This document shows, piece after piece, positions 1-12,336 of a stretch of 64,000 nt of DNA (position 1 is the first letter of the stretch; each line of letters begins with the position of its first letter). The translations under genes and the position numbers were made by a program. The notes below the pieces were generated by a model that was not told the origin of the DNA, made no database searches, and saw nothing but the letters and a program-made list of their open reading frames with translations. Origin of the DNA: Aquilaria yunnanensis. Its lineage: Eukaryota; Streptophyta; Magnoliopsida; Malvales; Thymelaeaceae. The DNA is taken from NCBI GenBank assembly GCA_039654915.1, contig CM077597.1, positions 28,246,001-28,310,000 of the forward strand, written 5' to 3'.

Positions 1-1763
1 TAACACTACGAGCCAAATGAATTTCTATAACAAATGGATGCATGTGAGACAAATTAGAATGACTATGATTAAGAGAGTTTTTTCTGGCAATTGGGATAAA
101 GCCCATTTCACTAGAGTTAGCGAACTTACCGAGATGCACCCAACAAGGCCCTTAATGAAACAATTGGCCCACTAAGGCTGGTAAAGGTCACTAGAAAAAA
201 TCAAATTAAAAAACAAACACTGGTGTCAAAAAGCATGCCACAAAGTAAAAAATCCTATCAAATAGCAAGAGCAAAAAGGGAAGAGTAGAAGACAGTCAGA
301 AGAGAACTATGGTCGTTAGCACTAGCTTAATAGCTAACGATTTAGTTGAAAAAGCCAGAAAGGTTTACCTTGCTTAAAAATTTGCAAAAAGTGAGGGATC
401 CCCAAAGCGAGACCTTTTGAAAGAGCCCACCACTAAAAGGGCAACTCGCCCCATGTTCTAAACCAAAACCGTCACAAAGGGCTAAGAAAGTCACCTCGGG
501 AAAGCACAAAATGGCAGAAAATCCGCTGAGTGGCAAAAAACCTACTATACTGGAAAGCCCTAAATCAAACTTGTTCCAACTTAGGGATTTAAGGGACAGG
601 TGATAGTACATCTGAGAGAAGGATACTAGAATCCCCAAAATGCCTCTTAGGGTATTGCCAAGGAAGGCGCCTCCCTAACTCCACGTGTCCTTATACACTA
701 GAAAAACTTGATCACTATGCCCTAACACTACCCTTCACAGCCAAGTTCCTTAGGACTCACCTCATTCTTCCTAATGACTCACTTGCTTGGATACTTCTCG
801 AGTAGAACCACAGCTTGTCCTAGCCCCATACTAGTAAGTTGGGGAAAATAATTACCACTGTTCTATCTGCGTTTTCATGTCAGGATACATACCACGATGG
901 GACACATGTGATCGACTCAACCAACACTCACAATCTCCCCAAAGGGCCTTAACTAATAGGGATCATCACATCCCCAAGGTACGGTCACTTTATCTCTTCG
1001 AGCTCCCATGCACATTCATCAAAAAATTGACAAGAGTGTTAATGATTATCCCCCCAAGACTCACTTAGGGCTTCATTCTCTTTTCTTTACCTTTTGTTTA
1101 CATCAAAAGTTCTTGGCAGCAAAGCTCTCATTTTGATGATCCCGAGCTAACAATGCACTTTCGTTGAACACCCTAAGTTGGTTTACCACCATATTTAAAA
1201 ACAAAAATTCAAAAAAATTTAAAAACATCATAAAAATTTTATTTTGAATGCATTATTGCATCTACATTGGTTTGTGAATGAGAGTTGTTCTAAGGGAAAA
1301 AGATGTAAAAAAGATGCAAAAATTAAAAATAAGTTCTTTTTAAATTATGGTGACATAAGTTAAAACAAATTAGCTCCTTTGTTTGATTATTCCAATTAAA
1401 ATAGAAATAAATCAATATTATAGCTATATTGTAAACATAATAACATTGATTTTCTAGTAAAAATTTGTAAAATTCATGCTATTGAAAACAAATGTAAATA
1501 TATATTAAACATTTCTTGGTTAAACATATATAAACTAAGTTTTTAAACTAATATTAACACATAGACAAGGGTGGACTTTAGGGCACACCAGCCGAAAGTT
1601 CAGTCAAGTCGAAAGTTTGAAATTAATTTTGTCATATTTTCTTTTCGCACGCCTTAAAACACTTTCAAATATATGAGTTGCTTAAAAGGAGAAAGTAAAA
1701 TTTGAAATAAGTTATATAGATGCGTAAATGTGACAAATATTTTAGGACACAAAAAATAAAAAA
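1..1763. other. No gene recognised
   Basis: Both strands show only short open frames with no recognisable motif. The first 1.2 kb is moderately GC-balanced and looks like old repeat-derived sequence. From about 1200 it becomes AT-rich with A-runs and T-runs. I see no LTR ends, inverted repeats or coding similarity here. Confidence 0.5.
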
Positions 1764-2110
1764 GGGTAAATAAGACCAATTATCCTTAATAAATTATACC
1801 AATGTTGCTTAATTGTCCTGAAACTATCATATGTTGTTTAATGGTCTGTAAACTGCATCCAATGTTTCTTAATAGTCCTGCAGTCAATTAAGCCGTTAAA
1901 CAAGGATAAAAAAATGACATGGCTGACGTAGAAAAATGACATGATTGTTAATGTGGCACCACTGTTCCATCCATCTTTAAAGGTTTAATTGACGATATGA
2001 TGAGATAGGAATAATTAAATAGTTTTAAGACAATTAATGTAACGCCTGATAGTTTTAAGACGAATAAGTAACATGAGATATAGTTTACGAACAACTAGTG
2101 GTATTTACTG
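1764..2110. mobile_element. Short non-autonomous TIR element (MULE-like MITE)
   Basis: The two ends are imperfect inverted copies of each other over roughly 75 bp. The left end starts gggtaaataagacca, and the reverse complement of the right end reads cagtaaataccacta; both then run into a tgtt-ctta-tt-gtct-aaactatca pattern. Flanking A-rich 9-mers (aataaaaaa and ataaaaata) could be a decayed target duplication, but low complexity makes this weak. The gggtaaa head is shared with the two larger Mutator-like elements in this window. No coding capacity is visible. Confidence 0.4.
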
Positions 2111-5100
2111 ATAAAAATACTAACAAACATGTTGGGATAGTAGAAGTACTATTTATTTTCCATCCGTTTTTCATTCTTGTACAATTCTTTTTCCATCTTT
2201 AATGCATCCGTAAATGCGAAAGACTAATTCATTGGTAAATTGGTCAATAGTACTGAAATTTTTTATTGTGACTTGGACTAACCAAGTCGTCCCCTAACTC
2301 TAGCCAAGCACCTTTCATGTACGCGTTAACTGCATACAAAATAAAAAGAAAGAAAGACTTGCAGATCCATAACCATAAAGAAAGACTTGCTGACTTGGTA
2401 GCTGCACAAATAAAAAAAGTGGACCGACTTTTAGCCTTCTAGTAAGTTGATAAATGATGAGAATTAAAATGTCTTCTCCCCTACTACTACGGCATGTCTT
2501 CATTTAATTACATGTAAGATTTTCGCAACTTAAATAAAGTATTTGTTGTACTTTCTATATGTCATATTTTCGTAAACATTTTAATGTACTATTGGTTTAA
2601 GAATTGAGATTGGAGAACTGAAAAGGGCCGGTAACTATAATTCAAGATATTTACCCACTATAAATATAAGTGAATATTGACGAAAAGATACTTGAAACTT
2701 TATGAAATCTATTTAACATTTATCAGAAAATATATTTAGCAATTGCATTACTATATGAAAACTTAATTCCTTTTCTCTGAAATTATGCTGTAGGGAAATA
2801 GGTTGTTATTGTAGAGAACCTACTTCTTACTATATAAAACTGAGTTCCTATTATATGAGTTTTTAGTTTTGGTAGTAAACAAGACTGAAAATTAGTTTCA
2901 TGAAATTGAGTTGGTGTTGCATAAAACAATATGTATGTATGCACGTATATGTGTGTGTAATGGATACTACCCTAGCACACACAAACAAAAAGAAAAACAC
3001 GCAAAGGTTTAAGGAACCAAATTAGTTTAGCTGCAGTTCAGAATCAGCCAGCAAGCAAGATTGAAATTTATGATCACAACTCAGTTGACACATTCATCAT
3101 GCTTGGTGAAAACACCAAAGTTGTGGCATAAAATACCTAGGGTCTGGCAGTATTACTGTTAGACTTAACAAGTTTGTTAAGCTATAAATCAAAACAACTG
3201 GTGTTTAAGGCAGTAACACAGAAAACTGCACAGATAATAGGAACTTAGTTTCAATGCAAGTTTGCTAAATATTTTTCCCTAACTCAAATATGCATTTTTG
3301 ATAAAAAAAATCATATAATAGGAGCTGTATGAGTTTATGCTAAATAGTGTTATGTGGGAAGCACACATTAGAATTAGAAACTCAATGAATATGTGCTAAG
3401 CTTAAGAATGCACACACACGTGAAAAATGATAACACTAGAAAAATGCTAAATGGGTGCACAGCCAAGTGAATTGTAAAGTCAACCCCTTAGTAAACTATG
3501 CAGAGAATTAGTATGCAAAATTCAATTTTATCAGCTGCAAGCACTAATTTATCAGAACAAGCCAGCATAGATGGAACAACATAAAAAACATCCATTTACG
3601 AAATTAGATACTAGGCATTAAGCCCTACGGACCAGGTTCATTCTAGCTTGCTATAAACGTATATTCCTTCACATGAGCTTAGAATCTAGGATATTTTACA
3701 TCTATTGCAATACACTAGGTTACAAAAAAAGGGTGTAGCATATATATTGGTATTTATACTGGAGAGCACGACCCTAACTGATAGCAACACTCTTATAGTG
3801 GTTGCACTAACGTGCCAAAAATGTCATCACAGAAGCTTTACCAAGCGAAATAGAAATGAGTAGTTTAAAAAATAGATTAGGATAATTAGGTATACTTACG
3901 AAAAACCAAACTTGAACCCCTATAGAAGAAAATAGAAACAACAATAAATAGAAGGGTGTTAATTCCTTGAACTCGGTAAGGGAAGATGTGTTGACAATTC
4001 AAAAAGTTCTTCTATCTGGCAAAACAATTACACGACGCAAGCACAATATACATACATATATAAGTTGAATTATGAACAAATGGGTTCACACACACTGCAA
4101 CAGAGAAGCATGTAAGAAACCATACACACTCCACCAAAACAACCTTGAAGGCCTAGCAAAGAGCTCATGGCCCAACCAATGTTCGCCAAGAAATGTTGAC
4201 CAAGCATCAGGGCCTTAGTCACCCTAGGTCATTGTTAGTTGTCTATTGTCAAAAGCCAGCTAAACATACAAATAAATCGACCAGAGATGCATAATTAGAA
4301 GCAAATCAAAACCCCCCTTTCAATAAGCATAAGGGTTCACTTGGCAGAGCAGCCATCACTTAAAGCCCTCATTGTTCATTATAAACTAGGTTTAATAGTA
4401 ATCTAGAAACTCAAAACAAGATTCAGAGGCAAACCTTTACCTCAATAAATCAAAATATCGAACTTCTGAAGCAATTGAACCACCATAACACATTGATGGT
4501 GAAGAAAACCCAAAACCCTTACCAACCTAAAGCAATAATCCTTCCTTTAGCTCAAACTCTTCAAAATATGGGCCAATATCCTAGTTTCTCTTGTTTATCC
4601 TTAGTTTCAACAACCAACAAAGTAATAAGAAGAATTTGTGAAGACAACCATTCTTGTAGGATATTGATGTCAAGTGTTCAAGAAACTAGGATAATGCTAG
4701 GATAGATACTCGATCTTTTTGTATGTTGCAGTTCTGGCCTATACCACTGAGAAATGCAAGTCACTATGGGCAATTTGCATTATATTTATCCCATTTGGGT
4801 TAATTCAGCCCCATGAACTTTTCCTGTATGTAATTTAGTCCTTTAAACTTTGTATATATGCACTAACAAAAGTTGTTGTGACATAACCTCCTTTATAAAA
4901 ACTTCAAAATCATGTCTTCTTCTTATGGAAACAACCCACCCCTAGGTTGTTAAGTGTTAAAAGATGACAACCAAATGTTGAGAATCCCTATTTCAGTATT
5001 GGTTCCTTAAACAAACAAAAGCCAGCTAACATTAGGCTTCAAATTATACATGTAGGTAGAAATTTTAGAAGAGATTCCTCCTCTTTTCACTGTTGTGATT

Positions 5101-5736
5101 TTTTGCTCAAACCACCACATAAAGTTCTTAGTGTTTCTAGTAAGATTCTAAGTAAGAAAATGCACTTCATTGCTTACCTAATCAAGCTAAAATAAATGAA
5201 CCAGAGCAACTAGCATTCAAACCCTTACTCTACCTTATAGCTGAAGTAACAGTTTACACCAGTAGCTATTCTTGCAAAATCAACTGTGTAGCCAGAAATC
5301 TCCTCTGATCCTCATTTCTTTCTCCATAAATGAAGGTCAAAGGTGTTTTAGACCTAAAACTAACTAGACTTAAGGATCCTATACATGAGTCTTGGTTGTT
5401 CAAGCAGCAAGATATGTGTTTGTGTGAGTAGGGTGACAACTCTAGCTTTAATTCCTAGAATATTTGTCAAGTTACATTTTAGACACTAACCTTATGCTCT
5501 TAACAGTTTTCTCAGACAAATACATATCTAACTTCTAATAAACTTGTAATCCAATCCTTAGACCTTATTTTCCCAGGGAGCAAATGACTTTCTAAAACCC
5601 TCAAAAAGTCCAATTAAATGCTTACTTTTTTTTCCTAATGGCCAATTAAGTACTTATATTTTTTCTAGCCATAAAAGCCTTGCTTGACCACTTAATTTCG
5701 CTAGTAGAAGCCTTCAATAAAGTATTGTTGACTAAC
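2111..5736. other. No gene; probably contains the decayed 3' LTR of the minus-strand gypsy element
   Basis: No coding region is recognisable. On the minus strand a polypurine-like stretch and a TG start (tgttagtcaac, at 5737) follow the chromodomain remnant at 5745-6134. This is where a 3' LTR would begin, so at least the right part is probably LTR. The far end of that LTR could not be placed. A short gt-rich run lies near 2950. Confidence 0.35.
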
Positions 5737-5744
5737 AATACTCC

Positions 5745-6134
5745 GACCCCATAAAATTTGATCCCCCAAAATGTTAATAACTTAAAAAATAAGTTAGGTT
5801 ATTGTTTCATCATATCAGCTTCGGTTTCCCAGCTATCTTCTTCTTCACCATGATTAGTATGTTGGATTTTCACCATTGCTTTGAAATTACTCCTTAATTT
5901 CCTCACTTCTTTGGTAAACCCATTCAAGGCTTCCCTTCATAGCTAAAATCAAAAGCCAGAAGTAAAGTGTCCACAGAAACCATATGTTTGACATTAGAAA
6001 AGGGTTTCTAGAGCAGACCCACATGGAAAACATTGTGATGTGTCCTAAGCTAGGTTTCAAGACTAATATGTAAGCTGTGCTACCAATCCTCCCCAAGATA
6101 AATAGTCCAACATACTTAAGACTAGTTTACTTCT
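5745..6134 (-). pseudogene. Ty3/gypsy integrase C-terminus and chromodomain, degenerate
   Basis: Read on the minus strand, this matches the end of a chromovirus pol polyprotein. First comes the integrase C-terminal segment, with short islands such as KYVGLF, GRIGSTAY and PSLGHI. A chromodomain-like tail follows, with KEVRKLR and then DSWETEADMMKQ. Stops and frame changes lie between them. The polyprotein then ends and a purine-rich stretch leads to an LTR-like TG start at 5737. The upstream piece of the same coding region lies at 12290-12336, split off by a solo LTR. In an intact element this protein joins element cDNA to the host chromosome, the chromodomain guiding target choice. This copy is dead. 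Confidence 0.75.
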
Positions 6135-6632
6135 TGTGGTGGAACATGGTCCTAATGCCCTGAATTTACAACCACTAGTAGACTCTTAAGGAACTATCAT
6201 CTTACTTAGGTTACAATTGACTAATTATTACTCATGAAGGGTCTTAACTTATTACGAGCAACTAGATACTTAGCCCACCCTACATAGGGAACATGCATGC
6301 ATCATCTTGGTTATGTAATAACAATAAATTAAAATAACATTAAAAATAGTGTGGCGACAATTAATGAAAACACAATTCAAAATGAGCCAAGATGTAAAAC
6401 TTTAGTTGCTTTAACTTCAAATAATAACTGTGTGCAAACATCTTAACCTTATGTGCACTCAAATGTAGCCCTAGTGTTATACATACAAATTGACACTAGT
6501 AAAGCCAAGCCTTAGTATAAAGAATATACCACACATATACAAAAAGACAAAAGTTTGCTAAGATCTATCCTTTACTCTTTACCCAAGCAAACTAGCTTTA
6601 AGTGATGATCCATACTTGCCTTCTGTTCACTT

Positions 6633-8842
6633 TGTCACACCTCACATAGGCCCCAGCCTATGCACACTCAGTGCCACTCACCAATTCCTACCCAAAAAGT
6701 TATTAGACACTTGTATGTTCTTAGTGTTGTTAACAAGCTTAATTTCTGCCAACTTTCTTGTAGGTGGTTTAAGTTTTATTTTCTTAAGTTTATGGGCCTG
6801 GGAGGTGGCCTAGGAGGCTTTTAGAAGTTCTGTATAATTACTTGCAGCTTAAGGCGAAGCCCAACCCACTAACTTGCATCATAAGGCAAGGCAAAATTTA
6901 ATTATTTACAATATAAGCAAGGCATACACTTAGCCCATTAAGTGTATAGGATGTGTGTCCATCAAGTGTACTACTTTAACGCATGGCAACCAAGAAGCCC
7001 GTATACCATTTCAAGTTTGAAAACAACATTTTCATGTCCATGAGCTTTCGGCCAAGTTTAGTACACATAAAGCTTAACTTTAACATGACATTGCACATAC
7101 ACATAACCAAGCATACTTGGCATACAAGCATCCATCAAAGGTACAACAAGCCATACTTAACCAAGGCTACCTATGTACATAAATGGGTAGAAACAAAACA
7201 TTACTTACTTGGAAACATACCAAGGATGCTACATGTCCAAAATTAGCCAAGATTAATGCTTTACAGACCAAGTTTTCATAACTACCCAAAAATCAACTTA
7301 AGTATGCTATACAAAAGCACACATTGGATTACAAGTCCAATGACCAAGTCAATGGTCATAAAAGTGAACATAAACACCAATGCCAAAGTCCACACATCCA
7401 TCCTTCTCCTAGACAAGTCCCATAACCTACTCAAGCCTGCAAAACTTAAGACATAAGTTTTGGCCATAACATAAGACTTGGATATACATACTTTATCAAG
7501 CCAAGAATAAGTTGGCACACACATACCTTGAGCAATAATGTACTACCTTAGTACACAACCAAGCAAATCTTAGCACAATCACTCAAGCTCAATATCTTTT
7601 CCTGAAAATAGAATCAATAAGGGCATGAGTTTTACAACTCAGTAAGGTTCACTACAACTCCATTGGAGTTTATTTAGTTAAGCCATAGCTTAACCTCCAT
7701 AGCCAAGTAGTAACCTACGAAAAAGACATGAAGACGAAGAAAACACAACATGGCCAAGACATATATTCAACATAATCAATAGATACTTGGGTTAGCATGC
7801 ACAAACAAACAATCAAGCACATAAACTCACACACGCACCACAAGTAACCATTCGGCCAAGGCCTCTAGCAAGTGTCCATGTGCAATCTTGCACACAAGTC
7901 ATCTCCATTCCATCCTCCATTCCACTAGAGCTCCAAGTCCATGATAAGTTGGCCTCACTTACCAAGGAACTTTAACACTTGCTATTAATTAGACTAGCTA
8001 GCCAAACCATAGAACTCAAAAGTTCATCCATATGCCCTTTTAGCAAACTAAGATCATATAGAAAATTTAACCATCACTTAGCTGCCATTAACTACTTGAA
8101 CATGGAAATATACCAAGCTTTCAAGTAGAACGTGAACCTTACCAACAAAAATAAGCTTGAGTATTTTCGGCCAATCTTGTGTTCTTCACATTCAAGCTTC
8201 AAACTTCAAGAACAAGGTTGCCTTGTGCTTTAACTAATCAATCCAAGCTTGATTCCTTCACTTCAAGCTTTAATCTTCATGTTCATCATGCATTCTTCAA
8301 GCCTTCGGCCATGAACTTCAAGAACTCTCATGAAACATTCATGAACACTCAAGAACACATATGAACACTCAAGAACTTGCTCAAGGATTTTGGTTATGCA
8401 AGACAAGCTCACACACCATAATGACCAAAAATGATAAGCATCCTTACATGTTTCAGCCATATGCCCAAGATAATGGGCCATTGACTAAACAAAGAATGAT
8501 GGGCATAACTCTTAGTGGGAGACAAGGCTTGGCCGGCCATGACACTTGTCCAAAAGTTGGACTAATGCTCCACTTATCCTTGTACTTATTTGCATGGTTG
8601 AAATTGCTAGTTTAAGTTTCATAGTTTCACTTGTAGCACTAGTTTAAGTGTACAATATGGCCCTTGAACTTTGTTTCATGCCATAGACATCATAGTCTAA
8701 TTTTACATGTGCATTTAGAACCCAAACTTTCCTGGTTTTGCACATACACTCTTATCATCATTTTCAATCAAGTCCCTCATTTTTATTTTTTGTTTTCTCT
8801 GTATTCTTGGTCTCAGCCAAGCACTGAGGGATGGTCCTAACA
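6633..8842 (-). mobile_element. Nested solo LTR with perfect target duplication (minus strand)
   Basis: The 2210 bp segment begins TGTTAGGACC and ends GGTGTGACA on the minus strand, the usual TG...CA ends. It is flanked by the identical 5-mer cactt at 6628-6632 and 8843-8847. The surrounding LTR sequence is continuous across the insertion when compared with the copy at 19872-23946. No primer site or coding region is present, so this is a solo LTR left by LTR-LTR recombination. Its family differs from that of its host LTR. Confidence 0.85.
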
Positions 8843-10162
8843 CACTTAGCATTAAACTAAAAGCCGAACACTTTGGTTAGTACTAACTTATGTTACAAGT
8901 AACTTGGAAATGTAAGATTTTTTACTTAGATAGTACTTTCAAACCAATAAAACATAGCCTTAATAGCTACCGCTCACCGACTGTTAAGCCTGACTAGCCC
9001 ACTTAATACTTGCACAACACTTAAGGGGTAGGAACTTAAAAGCACTTAGTAAGGGATTTGGTACCCACAGGGGGAAACAAATGCAAGTGTGCAAGCAATG
9101 CAAACATGCACATATTGCATATAGAACAATCAAGCAACCAACAATACAACTTATAACAAAAATAAGAACAACAAAGAACACAAATAATGGAGGGATGGAT
9201 ATATGGATGAAATATGCACATTCAAATACACTTAGGACATCCTTGCACTTGTAGCCACTAGACTTACCTTAAGCTTTTACGTCTGGGGTACTTGCGTACT
9301 GTCCCTCATATCCTATGCTAGCACTAACCAACCCCATGAAGTCCTCTTACAGGTGCCTTAAAGTAAGCAATCTCTTAGTCAACCCTTGCCCATCTTTGAC
9401 GAGCTACTTAGAGTAAGTCATCACTTACTCCTCTTTTACGCATCTCTTCCCCTTAACTTGTTGTGCTGGGTAACTGCCTTATGTGGTCCAACCTGCCAAG
9501 CTCTTAGGGGTTAGCTTAGGACTCCTTAGTGCACCCATAAAAACTTGAGCACTTTAACCCTCTTAGCCACCATTCCTTACCATACCTTAACCACACCACA
9601 TACCTACCACCTAAATAATACACAATTCCCAACTTAGGAATGAGTTTTAGACCTAACTGAGGCTACGAAACATCTTAGAATGGCCTATGGATGATAACTA
9701 AGAGTTTGAGGCATTTTTAGGGTGCCACGAGCATGAGGGCTTTGTCCTTGGTGACACCATTAGTGAAGCATTGCCAAAGGCAACAACTTCCTAGTTGCCT
9801 CTGAGCACCATTGGCGGCACGTCTTCACCATTAGCTAAGGCCTTGTTGGGATGGCTTCGAGACCTTCTATTTTTATGGAATTTTGGTTAGATTGGGAGGT
9901 TTGATGAGGAAGAGCTATGGAGAGTGGGGAGCTATGAAAATGGTGGATGAGGAAGATGATGAGTAGTTCCATCTGCACCAATTATATAACCAACTACTCC
10001 TACTTAGCCCATTTCTTGTATACTTGTCTCTTTAGCCTTCAAACTTAGCTTTGATTAATTTAGGCTACTTAAACTCTTCATACACCATCACTCCTTGGTC
10101 CTATAAAAATGTTTTTCATACCCACACACTTTGTCCTTAAGCCACTTAAACCATTATAAAAT

Positions 10163-10500
10163 GGGTAAATGAAATTTATGGTCCTTAACTTTTTAGTGTT
10201 ATCCTAAATGGGTCCCTAACCTTTATTCTGTCGTCTTAAAGTCCCTAACCTCCATATTGTTGTCCAATCGTGGTTCTTCTGCCATTTTCAAGGTAAACTT
10301 TGACAGAATTTTTATGAAAAATGACAACATTGGTCCTACATTTTTTATTCCTACTCAAATTACACTCATGCTAATAAATTTTCCACTATATTCATCATCC
10401 CCCCTCTCTCACAATCTCTGGTTGCCATGATCCCAGCCCATTGACCTGAAATCACATTCTTGTATCCTTATCCCTATTTGCTACCTGAAGTCAGCTAATT
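10163..10500 (+). repeat. Left terminal inverted repeat of the Pack-MULE
   Basis: About 335 bp starting gggtaaatgaaatttatgg. It reappears, inverted, at 11632-11968. Shared landmarks are the phrases gggtccctaacc, a ctctctcacaatctc run and cttgtatccttatc. Confidence 0.85.
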
Positions 10501-10991
10501 TACTACTATATTTGTCCAGGTACACTTAAGATTAATCTAGATCAAACACGGACAATGAATGATTGAAGTTCAAATTCAAAATCCAAACCTCTCTTCATAA
10601 ACCCAAACCTCTTAACCCAGTTCCATGTAGTCATTGAATTGAATGATAGAAACGACGACAAAAAAATGTAGTGGTAAATTAGGAAAAACATTTTTTAGAT
10701 ATCTTAAATGCACTTGTGATTTTTTTTCTTTTTTTGCAAAAGCACATATATTTTATGATTTATTGTTTCTTTTTTACACTGGATAATAAAAAATGGAAAT
10801 TAATTTCGGTCGGATGAAACCTTAATTAACCTATAATTTCAAATTAACATCTAACTCGAGCTTTAACATAACCCTGAAATGGAAACGATTATAAATATTC
10901 TTGACAAGATTCAACTTTCTTCACCAACAAGTCATCCCAAAATTCTTGCTAAAATATCTCTCCACTCTCCTTGTCTTGTGTTCCTCTCATC

Positions 10992-11548
10992 ATGTCCAAC
11001 TCCAATCCCCGCCCTTCACATTTCTTCTTCCTCCTCCTCATTTTTTGCACCGTCTCTTCTTCTACTTATTCCAAATGCTCCTTCTTCACCATTCCCACCC
11101 TCGGTGACATCCCCGTTGGCGCATCCCACTCCTCCCTGCCCTACCATTTACCCGATCAATTGCCCCATCCCTCCCCCCTTCAGCTGGCCATCAGCATCAT
11201 CATCATTATCATTCTCACCCCCATGTTCTTCATTAGCTTCTTCATCCTCTTTTACACCATTGCCATGACACCTGCTTCGATAACTCTAATGCCACTGACA
11301 TCAACGTTCTCACTCTAAAAAATTCTGGCATCGATCGCGAAGTCGTCAAGTGCCTACCTACTTTTCAGTTCGCCTCCCACCATGGCCATAAGGCTAAACT
11401 CGAGTGCTTTATCTACTTGACTGCCTTTGAGGCCGCCTAAGTCCTGCGCCTCCTCCCCAAATGCAAGCACAGCTTCCATGTCGAGTGTGTTGTCAGTCTA
11501 GCTCAACGCTCACTCTGCTTGCCTTCTCTCTCGGTCCAGGGTTAACCT
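10992..11548 (+). pseudogene. Captured ATL-type RING-H2 E3 ubiquitin ligase, broken
   Basis: The order of parts matches the plant ATL family. First is a hydrophobic leader (MSNSNPRPSH followed by a Phe/Leu run), then a spacer, then a transmembrane helix rich in Ile and Phe near 11185-11255. A GLD-like motif follows (GIDREVVKCLP at about 11327), then a RING-H2 segment. Ligands C1, C3, H4, H5, C6 and C7 are visible (LEC, LPKCKHSFH, VEC). C2 is Tyr, and the final Cys is Ser. One frameshift lies near 11260 and another near 11494. There is a stop at 11438-11440, and the conserved Trp after C6 has become a stop. Intact ATLs are membrane ubiquitin ligases often linked to defence signalling. This copy cannot make a working RING. 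Confidence 0.85.
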
Positions 11549-11631
11549 AGATGACGTCCTAATGCTACTAGACTTGAGCTCCCACAAATCAAAATATGGG
11601 TCAAACTCCAAAGAGGGCTAAATTGGCCAAA

Positions 11632-11968
11632 TTTGGGTAGCAAATGAAGATAAGGATACAAGGATGTGATTTTAGGTAAATAGGCTAGATTGTGGTAACT
11701 GGAGATTGTGAGAGAGCGAGAGAGGGGGAGATGATGGTTGTAGTGGAAAAATTTATTAGCGTGAGGGTAATTTGAGTATGAATAAGAAAATATAGGACCA
11801 ATGTTGTCATTTTTCATAAAAATTCTGTCAAAGTGAACCCTGAAAATGCCAAAAAGACTATGATTGGACAATAATATAGAGGTTAGGGGCTTTAAGATGA
11901 CAAAATAAAGGCTAGGGACCCATTTAGGATGACGTTAAAAAGTTAGGGACCATAAATGAAATTTACCC
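11632..11968 (-). repeat. Right terminal inverted repeat of the Pack-MULE
   Basis: Inverted copy of 10163-10500, ending in atttaccc. The next bases are the right copy of the target duplication, ttataaaac. Confidence 0.85.
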
Positions 11969-12289
11969 TTATAAAACATAATAGCTCAATTTCTCACTTA
12001 GTACATTTTTCACCATTAACTTTCACTTTTGGTTTAAATGGCATGGGCTTAACTTATTTATCTCAAAACACTTCCATGGACCTAATTCTACTGAAATTAT
12101 GGTTATGCCAATGACTTGGGCCAAAATTACCATTTTGCCCCCTTTGCACCTTAGGTGCCAATTACACTTTGGAACTCAACTTAATCTTACTTAGCTTGAT
12201 TAATAAAACCTATTTAAGAAAAAATAACTTGGAATTTACTTACCTTGGCTCTGAACTTAGGAAAGTACTTGGAGAGCCTTTCCACTCCT

Positions 12290-12336
12290 TTTGCCACACT
12301 TGACAATACCTCTCATAGGAGATACTTTCGCCAAAT
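12290..12336 (-). pseudogene. Short upstream piece of the split gypsy integrase C-terminus
   Basis: On the minus strand this short piece encodes a KVSPMRG-like motif followed by CGKR. In Ty3/gypsy integrases this directly precedes the KYVGPF-like motif, which is found at 5745-6134. The two pieces are separated only by the solo LTR at 6135-12284. At 12336 the piece is cut off by the start of the next LTR element. Confidence 0.65.

Larger units (their letters stand above)
10163..11968. mobile_element. Pack-MULE-like element carrying an ATL RING-H2 gene fragment
   Basis: The ends are long inverted repeats (10163-10500 and 11632-11968), both reading inward from gggtaaat. Flanking 9-mers are ttataaaat (10154-10162) and ttataaaac (11969-11977), a 9-bp target duplication with one difference, as expected for Mutator-like elements. 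Flanking LTR sequence joins up once the element is removed. The 1806 bp element has no transposase. Its middle is more GC- and CpG-rich than the surroundings and encodes a broken host-type gene (10992-11548), which is the definition of a Pack-MULE. Confidence 0.88.
6135..12284 (-). mobile_element. Solo LTR of a Tekay-like gypsy family (minus strand), itself interrupted twice
   Basis: The minus-strand sequence follows the solo LTR at 19872-23946 almost from end to end. Both start TGnAAAGGCTCT, run through aggtaagtaaat, and end TTCCACCACA. Flanking 5-mers are cttct (6130-6134) and ctcct (12285-12289), a one-mismatch target duplication. The interruptions are a second solo LTR (6633-8842) and a Mutator-like element (10163-11968). 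Without them about 2.1 kb remains. It lies inside the integrase coding region of an older minus-strand gypsy element, whose reading resumes on both sides. Confidence 0.8.

Noticed and set aside
877..1068. 63-residue open frame
   Set aside because: No recognisable motif, no supporting context, and length expected by chance.
10879..11268. Longer alternative frame starting METIINILDK
   Set aside because: Out of frame with the ATL hydrophobic leader and membrane helix. Ser/Pro-rich wording comes from reading the same DNA in another frame.
12285..12292. Purine-rich stretch (minus strand aaaaggag) as a polypurine tract
   Set aside because: Flanking sequence on both sides reads as one integrase coding region and a cttct/ctcct duplication is present, so 6135-12284 is a solo LTR and the tract is chance.
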